Source: Acidobacteriota bacterium (GTDB taxonomy: Bacteria; Acidobacteriota; Terriglobia; Acidiferrales; UBA7541). Taken from it: a stretch of DNA of 64,000 bases. Shown in pieces: positions 60,079 to 64,000 of the stretch. A program made the translations under genes and the position numbers. Below the pieces are notes generated by a model, which saw nothing but the letters and a program-made list of their open reading frames with translations, had not been told where the DNA came from and did not search any database. The stretch's first letter is position 1. Every line of letters begins with the position of its first letter. Location of the stretch: the NCBI GenBank assembly GCA_023481105.1, contig JAMCWK010000136.1:1-64000 (forward strand). Direction: 5' to 3'.

Positions 60079-60420
60079 ATGTCCTGGAGCGGCGTTTACA
60101 GCTTTGTGAAGCGTATCCCGCGCGGGCGCGTGGTCACCTACGGCCAAGTGGCCCGCGCGCTGAAGCTGCCCGGCGGAGCGCGCACCGCCGGCCGCGCCAT
60201 GTTCGCGTGCCCTTCCGGACGCGGCATTCCGTGGCACCGCGTGATCGGCGCGCAGGGACGAATCCTCATCCGCGAGCCGCAAGCTTCGCTGCAGCGAAAG
60301 CTGCTGGAAAGCGAGGGAACGCAGTTTGCCGGGCTGCGCGTGGATATGGCGGCGCACGAGTGGAAACCCGCTAGAAAAAAGAAGAAATCCGGGCGCAAAA
60401 AGCGCTCGCACAAGCGCTGA
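60079..60420 (+). CDS. alkyltransferase-like (ATL) DNA repair protein
   Basis: A 113-residue member of the O6-methylguanine-DNA methyltransferase C-terminal family. VYSFVKRIPRGRVVTYGQVA (about 6-25), the helix-turn-helix with ARTAGRAMF, and IPWHRVIGAQG (about 53-63) are present. The acceptor Cys of PCHRV is Trp here (PWHRV), as in ATL proteins that flag O6-alkylguanine for nucleotide excision repair without removing the alkyl group. A Lys/Arg-rich tail (KKKKSGRKKRSHKR) may strengthen DNA binding. Start behind CGGAGGCAAGT. Confidence 0.88.
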   Translation: MSWSGVYSFVKRIPRGRVVTYGQVARALKLPGGARTAGRAMFACPSGRGIPWHRVIGAQGRILIREPQASLQRKLLESEGTQFAGLRVDMAAHEWKPARKKKKSGRKKRSHKR

Positions 60421-60486
60421 TGCTGCTTCGAGCAAATTCCCGGATTTCCGGTTTCTGCACTTCTCCCTTATGATGTTTGGCTTGCC

Positions 60487-61407
60487 GTGAGCGACGCGAT
60501 TGTCCAAGTCGAGAACTTGAAGAAAAGCTACGGCTCCGTGGAAGCGGTCCGCGGCGTGAGTTTCGAGGTGCGCGAGGGCGAGGTGTTCGGCCTGCTGGGC
60601 CCGAACGGCGCGGGCAAAACCACGACGGTGGAAATCCTGGAAGGCTTGCGCAAGGCAGATGACGGACGCGTACGCGTGTGCGGGCTCGATCCGCAGGGCA
60701 GCGGGGCCGCTTTTCAAAACGTATTTGGCGCGGCGCTGCAATCCACAGCTTTGCCGGAAAAGTTGCGCGTGGATGAAGCCCTGGCGCTGTTCGCCAGCTT
60801 CTATCCCAAGCGACGCGACCCAGACGAATTAATCCGCCGGTTTGGCCTCGAGGAAAAGCGGAAGGCGTTTTATTCGCAACTTTCCGGCGGACAGAAGCAG
60901 CGCCTGGCGCTGGCGCTCTCGCTGGTGAACGAGCCGCGCGTGATCTTCCTCGACGAGCCGACCGCGGGCCTGGACCCGCAAGTGCGCCGCGAAATCTACG
61001 ACATCATCGAGGAGCTGCGTCAGGAAAAAAAGACCATCCTGCTGACCACGCACTACATCGAAGAGGCCGAGCGGCTGTGCGACCGCGTAGCCGTCATTGA
61101 CCACGGCAAAGTGATGGCCATGGGCACGCCGCGGGAGCTGAAGGCTCGCTCGGCGGGCACCACGCGCATCGAAGTTCGCCTGGCCCAGCCCGAGGATGAT
61201 GGCGCGCTGCGCCGGCTCGATGCCGTCACGGATTGCCATTCGTTGGACGGCAGCTACGTGCTGCACACCACACACACGCCGCAAACGCTCGTCGCACTGG
61301 TCAAGCATCTCGAATCGCGCGGCAATGAACTCCAGAGCCTGGAAATTCATTCTCCTTCGCTGGAAGACGTTTTCATCGAGCTGACGGGAAGGAGGCTGCG
61401 GGATTGA
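60487..61407 (+). CDS. ABC-2-type exporter ATP-binding protein
   Basis: A 306-residue ATPase with Walker A GPNGAGKTT (about 38-46), the Q-loop, signature LSGGQKQRL (about 136-144), Walker B VIFLDEPTAGLD and a C-terminal regulatory part, typical of DrrA/NodI-like ABC-2 exporters. GTG start; no strong ribosome binding site. It overlaps the permease gene by 4 bases (TTGA). The pair could export a lipid, antibiotic or polymer; the substrate cannot be read from sequence. Confidence 0.92.
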   Translation: MSDAIVQVENLKKSYGSVEAVRGVSFEVREGEVFGLLGPNGAGKTTTVEILEGLRKADDGRVRVCGLDPQGSGAAFQNVFGAALQSTALPEKLRVDEALALFASFYPKRRDPDELIRRFGLEEKRKAFYSQLSGGQKQRLALALSLVNEPRVIFLDEPTAGLDPQVRREIYDIIEELRQEKKTILLTTHYIEEAERLCDRVAVIDHGKVMAMGTPRELKARSAGTTRIEVRLAQPEDDGALRRLDAVTDCHSLDGSYVLHTTHTPQTLVALVKHLESRGNELQSLEIHSPSLEDVFIELTGRRLRD

Positions 61408-62339
61408 GGAACATCTGGATCCTCACGGCGATTCGCATGCGGCTGGCCATGCGCAACCGCGCCTTCATTTTCTTCAGCCTGGTCATGCCGCTGGCATTCT
61501 TGTTTGTGTTTGCTTCCATCTTCGGCCGCAGCATGCCGCAGCAGGTCAAATATTTGCTTCCTTCGGTGCTGGCGCTGACGGTGATGGGCAGCTTCTGGGG
61601 ACTCAGCATCCAGCTCGTGCTCTTCCGCGAGCAAGGGATTCTGCGGAGATTTCATCTGGCGCCGGTGGGCCCGTTTGCGATGCTGGCTTCCAGCATCATC
61701 ACCAACTACGTCCTGACCATTCCGACGATCGTTATTGAGCTGTTCCTGGTTCGCACGGTCTGGCATGTGGAGTCCTTCGGAAACTTGCTGGGGCTGGTGG
61801 TGATGATCAGCCTGGGCGTTCTCACCTTTGCATCGTTTGGGCTCATCGTCGCCAGCGTGACGAACACCATGCAGGAAACGCAGGTGATCAACAACCTTAT
61901 CTGGTTTGCTTTCCTGTTTTTCTCCGGCGCCACGTTTCCGATTGCCATGTTCCCTGCCTGGCTCCACCGCGCCAGCGTGTTCCTGCCGGCCACGCATTTG
62001 ATCATCGGCCTACAACTGGTGGTTCTTGGCGGCTTGCCCATTTGGAAGGCCGGCCCGGAAGTCGTGGCGCTGGTCACAGGACTGGTGATGTCGCTCTTTG
62101 TCTCCACGAAACTCTTCCGTTGGGAGCCGGAGGAGCGCATTGACCGCCGCGCGAAGCTGATTGCCGCTGCCGTGGTGATTCCGTTTCTGCTGGTTGGCGT
62201 ATGGGAAAACGCGCAGAGCGAGCGGCGCCGCGCGTTGCAGTCATTTTTCGGCTCGGCGCAGCAGCGGGAATCTGCGCCGCCAAGTCCTTCGCAGGCACCC
62301 GCTCCTCAACAGCAGCCGCCCTCCGCTCCCCCGCGCTAA
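61404..62339 (+). CDS. ABC-2-type exporter permease
   Basis: A 311-residue protein with six membrane helices of the ABC-2 fold: AFIFFSLVMPLAFLFVFASI (first), MGSFWGLSIQLVLFREQGIL, ITNYVLTIPTIVIELFLV, LVVMISLGVLTFASFGLIVAS, and the last helices with FFSGATFPIAMFPAW and GLVMSLFVSTKLFRWEPEERI. The TTG start overlaps the ATPase gene's stop. A Pro/Gln/Ala-rich tail (about 285-311) is disordered. Works with the ATPase encoded upstream. Confidence 0.9.
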   Translation: MRNIWILTAIRMRLAMRNRAFIFFSLVMPLAFLFVFASIFGRSMPQQVKYLLPSVLALTVMGSFWGLSIQLVLFREQGILRRFHLAPVGPFAMLASSIITNYVLTIPTIVIELFLVRTVWHVESFGNLLGLVVMISLGVLTFASFGLIVASVTNTMQETQVINNLIWFAFLFFSGATFPIAMFPAWLHRASVFLPATHLIIGLQLVVLGGLPIWKAGPEVVALVTGLVMSLFVSTKLFRWEPEERIDRRAKLIAAAVVIPFLLVGVWENAQSERRRALQSFFGSAQQRESAPPSPSQAPAPQQQPPSAPPR

Positions 62340-62408
62340 ACTAGGCGCCTCACACAATCCAATTTGGATGCTTAAATTTCCGCTTCTTCTCGCTCCGCTG
62401 CTTCGCGG

Positions 62409-62435
62409 TTGACACGCAAATTCGTGTGTTATACT
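62409..62435 (+). promoter_or_regulatory. possible sigma-70-type promoter of second ilvE
   Basis: TTGACA, 15 bases, then TATACT. Both hexamers are good but the spacer is short. The predicted leader is about 160 bases and can form small GC hairpins such as GGAGC-GCG-GCTCC; no T-box or leader peptide was seen. Confidence 0.5.
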
Positions 62436-62604
62436 GCGGCTCGGGAACACGGAGCGCGGCTCCGCGATTTCGAACCCGCGGCTCCAGCGAATACCGAGTG
62501 CTTGCATCCACGCCAGCCCGAGCCGCCATTGCAACAACGCGCGCGGCTCTTCCTTCGAATCTTCATCCATCCCATAGAATCGAATCCACCAGCGGAGGGC
62601 ATCC

Positions 62605-63549
62605 ATGATTAAGCCGACCGAAAAAATCTGGCATAACGGCAAGTTCATCCCTTGGGACGAAGCGAAGATTCACGTCCTCTCGCATGTCGTGAGCTACGGG
62701 AGCGGCCTTTTTGAAGGCATACGCTGCTACCACACGCCGCAGGGCCCGGCCATCTTCCGCTTGAAGGAACACATGCAGCGGCTGATGAACTCCGCGCAGA
62801 TTTACCGCATGGAGATGCCGTACAAGCGCGAAGAACTGATGAACGTGGCCACGGAGCTGGTGCGCGTCAACAAAATGGACGCGTGCTATGTAAAACCGAT
62901 TGTGATTCGCGGCTACGGCGAAGTGGGCGTGAACCCGTTCCCGTGCCCGGTGGAAGTTTTCATGGCGTGCTGGGATTGGGGCAAATATCTTGGCGCGGAT
63001 GCGCTGGAGCAGGGCGTGGACGTTTGCGTCAGCTCCTGGGCGCGCATGGCGGGCAACACGCTGCCGGCAATGGCCAAGGCAGCGGCGAATTACATGAACT
63101 CGCAGCTCATCCGCATGGAGGCGATTACCAACGGCTATGTGGAAGGCATCGCGCTGGACGTGAACGGCTGCGTCAGTGAAGGCTCCGGCGAAAATATTTT
63201 TGTGTTGTACGACGGTACGCTGCTCACGCCGCCGCTGGTCAACAGCGTGCTGCCCGGCATTACGCGCAGCGCCGTCATCACGCTGTGCCACGACCTGGGA
63301 ATTCCCTGCCAGGAACAGATGATTCCGCGCGAAATGCTGTACATCGCCGACGAGGTGTTTCTGGTGGGCACAGCCACGGAGATTTCGCCGATCCGCTCGA
63401 TTGACCGCTACAAGATCGGCAAAGGCGTGCGCGGGCCAGTGGCTAAGAAACTACAAGAAGAGTTCTTCGCTCTTGCCGAAGGCAAAAAGCCCGACCGCCA
63501 CGGCTGGCTGACGTACGTCAACGTGCCGGTGAATGCCGTCGCTCGATAA
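62605..63549 (+). CDS. ilvE: branched-chain amino acid aminotransferase (class IV, copy 2)
   Basis: A 314-residue class IV PLP enzyme. KIWHNGKFIPWDEAKIHVLS and GSGLFEGIRCYHTP near the N-terminus, LPAMAKAAANYMNSQL with the PLP lysine (about 159), EGSGENIFVLYDG (about 192-204) and VLPGITRSAVITL are typical; it is closer to the usual biosynthetic IlvE than the copy at 9540. Start behind GGAGGGCATCC. Single gene between two promoters. Probably the general enzyme for Leu/Ile/Val synthesis, while copy 1 serves the Vor operon; this split is inference. Confidence 0.93.
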   Translation: MIKPTEKIWHNGKFIPWDEAKIHVLSHVVSYGSGLFEGIRCYHTPQGPAIFRLKEHMQRLMNSAQIYRMEMPYKREELMNVATELVRVNKMDACYVKPIVIRGYGEVGVNPFPCPVEVFMACWDWGKYLGADALEQGVDVCVSSWARMAGNTLPAMAKAAANYMNSQLIRMEAITNGYVEGIALDVNGCVSEGSGENIFVLYDGTLLTPPLVNSVLPGITRSAVITLCHDLGIPCQEQMIPREMLYIADEVFLVGTATEISPIRSIDRYKIGKGVRGPVAKKLQEEFFALAEGKKPDRHGWLTYVNVPVNAVAR

Positions 63550-63576
63550 GACTCTGGATAGAATTTTCTTGCCGCG

Positions 63577-63605
63577 TTGACTTGCTCAGCGCTGCATCTT
63601 AAGAT
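63577..63605 (+). promoter_or_regulatory. sigma-70-type promoter before the last gene
   Basis: TTGACT, 17 bases, then TAAGAT. The transcription start would be about 30 bases before the ATG at 63642. Confidence 0.6.
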
Positions 63606-63641
63606 GCCCGCCTGCTTGAAATCTGTGCTTACGAGGAGAAC

Positions 63642-64000
63642 ATGCTGAGGAAAGCGTTCGGAATTCTTGCCGTCATTATTTTGATGTTGCCCGCGGCTGT
63701 CGCGCAAAAGCCCAAGCCAAAAACCAAAGAGGCACCCGCAACTTTAGCGCCGGCTGCGGCGCCGGCGGCTCCCGCCGAGCCCGCACTCGATCCAGTGATG
63801 TTGAAAAATTTGAAGGCGCGGAGCATCGGCCCGGCGGTGATGGGCGGGCGCGTGGCGGACGTGGCCATTGATCCGAACGATGCGTCCACATTCTACGTCG
63901 CGCTGGGCACCGGCGGCGTGATGAAGACCTTGAACAACGGCATCACATTCGATGGAATTTTCGAAAAGGAAGCTGTGGCGGCGATTGGCGCGGTGGCCGT
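63642..64000 (+). CDS. exported BNR/sortilin-like beta-propeller protein (3' partial)
   Basis: The window ends inside this gene. The visible ~119 residues comprise a signal peptide (about 1-22: LAVIILMLPAAVAQ), a Lys/Pro/Ala-rich linker and the start of a propeller: LKARSIGPAVMGGRVADVAIDP, then FYVALGTGGVMKTLNNGITFDGIF (parts shown), which is the first blade of VPS10/sortilin-like 'glycosyl hydrolase' (BNR-repeat) proteins common in Acidobacteriota and Bacteroidota. ATG behind ACGAGGAGAAC. True activity unknown. Confidence 0.8.
   Translation, partial: MLRKAFGILAVIILMLPAAVAQKPKPKTKEAPATLAPAAAPAAPAEPALDPVMLKNLKARSIGPAVMGGRVADVAIDPNDASTFYVALGTGGVMKTLNNGITFDGIFEKEAVAAIGAVA

Noticed and set aside
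62436-62604. T-box or leader-peptide attenuator before the second ilvE
   Set aside because: No T-box motif, no run of Leu/Ile/Val codons and no terminator hairpin were found.
1-64000. CRISPR arrays, rRNA, tRNA, phage genes and full insertion sequences
   Set aside because: None was seen when scanning both strands; only short REP-like palindromes and the repeats listed were found.

Overview
The window looks like chromosome from a soil-type member of the Acidobacteriota. That is an inference from gene content: many exported peptidases and hydrolases, secreted DinB and cupin proteins, a branched-chain 2-oxoacid:ferredoxin oxidoreductase cluster, a bifunctional FtcD, and dispersed palindromes. 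Base composition is GC-rich, about 60% by eye. Both ends cut through genes. I saw no rRNA, tRNA, CRISPR array, prophage or intact insertion sequence.

Region by region. 1-2.9 kb: a YbaK-type deacylase fragment, a COG2403-type GTPase and ornithine carbamoyltransferase. 2.9-4.7 kb: a lower-GC block with an alpha/beta hydrolase and a membrane-anchored unknown, bracketed by degenerate inverted repeats. 4.9-10.5 kb: an operon for branched-chain 2-oxoacid oxidation (RsbR-type regulatory domain, CoA-transferase, VorD, VorB, fused VorA/VorC-type subunit, IlvE) ending in a strong terminator. 10.9-17.5 kb: a redox and regulatory module with a membrane-anchored H-protein-like protein, HybA-like ferredoxin, HybB/NrfD membrane protein, heme-motif histidine kinase, sigma-54 activator and archaemetzincin. 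Two sigma-54-type promoters precede it. 17.6-23.6 kb (mostly minus): ZIP transporter, Cys-rich MerR regulator, gamma-glutamyltransferase, cupin, a duplicated ggt 5' end, a LACTB-type serine hydrolase and a DinB protein. 23.7-36.8 kb: glycogen branching enzyme, exported proteins, an ABC permease followed by a glutaredoxin whose first active-site Cys is encoded by in-frame UGA (probable selenoprotein), an SDR, a gamma-lyase/synthase-type PLP enzyme, a phospholipase-B-like hydrolase, CorA and CutA. 36.9-44 kb: phosphohexomutase, FtsB, an HGSNAT-like membrane protein, ThiG, M28 peptidase and acyl-CoA synthetase. 44.1-56.5 kb: histidine degradation (HutU, HutI, FtcD) and the glycine cleavage system (GcvT, H, PA, PB). 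Both feed the tetrahydrofolate one-carbon pool. A degenerate RsbW-like protein with a tiny 10-Cys protein lies between them. 56.6-64 kb: M48 peptidase, Clp-type AAA ATPase with a partner, alkyltransferase-like protein, ABC-2 exporter, a second IlvE, and the start of a BNR/sortilin-like exported protein.

Two loci stand out. The first is the candidate Sec-glutaredoxin at 29.35-29.58 kb, whose UGA is followed at the right distance by a SECIS-like hairpin. The second is the sigma-54-controlled module at 10.9-17.5 kb. It joins a probable periplasmic heme sensor to a Hyb-type electron-transfer pair that has no catalytic hydrogenase, plus an H-protein relative without the canonical lipoyl lysine.
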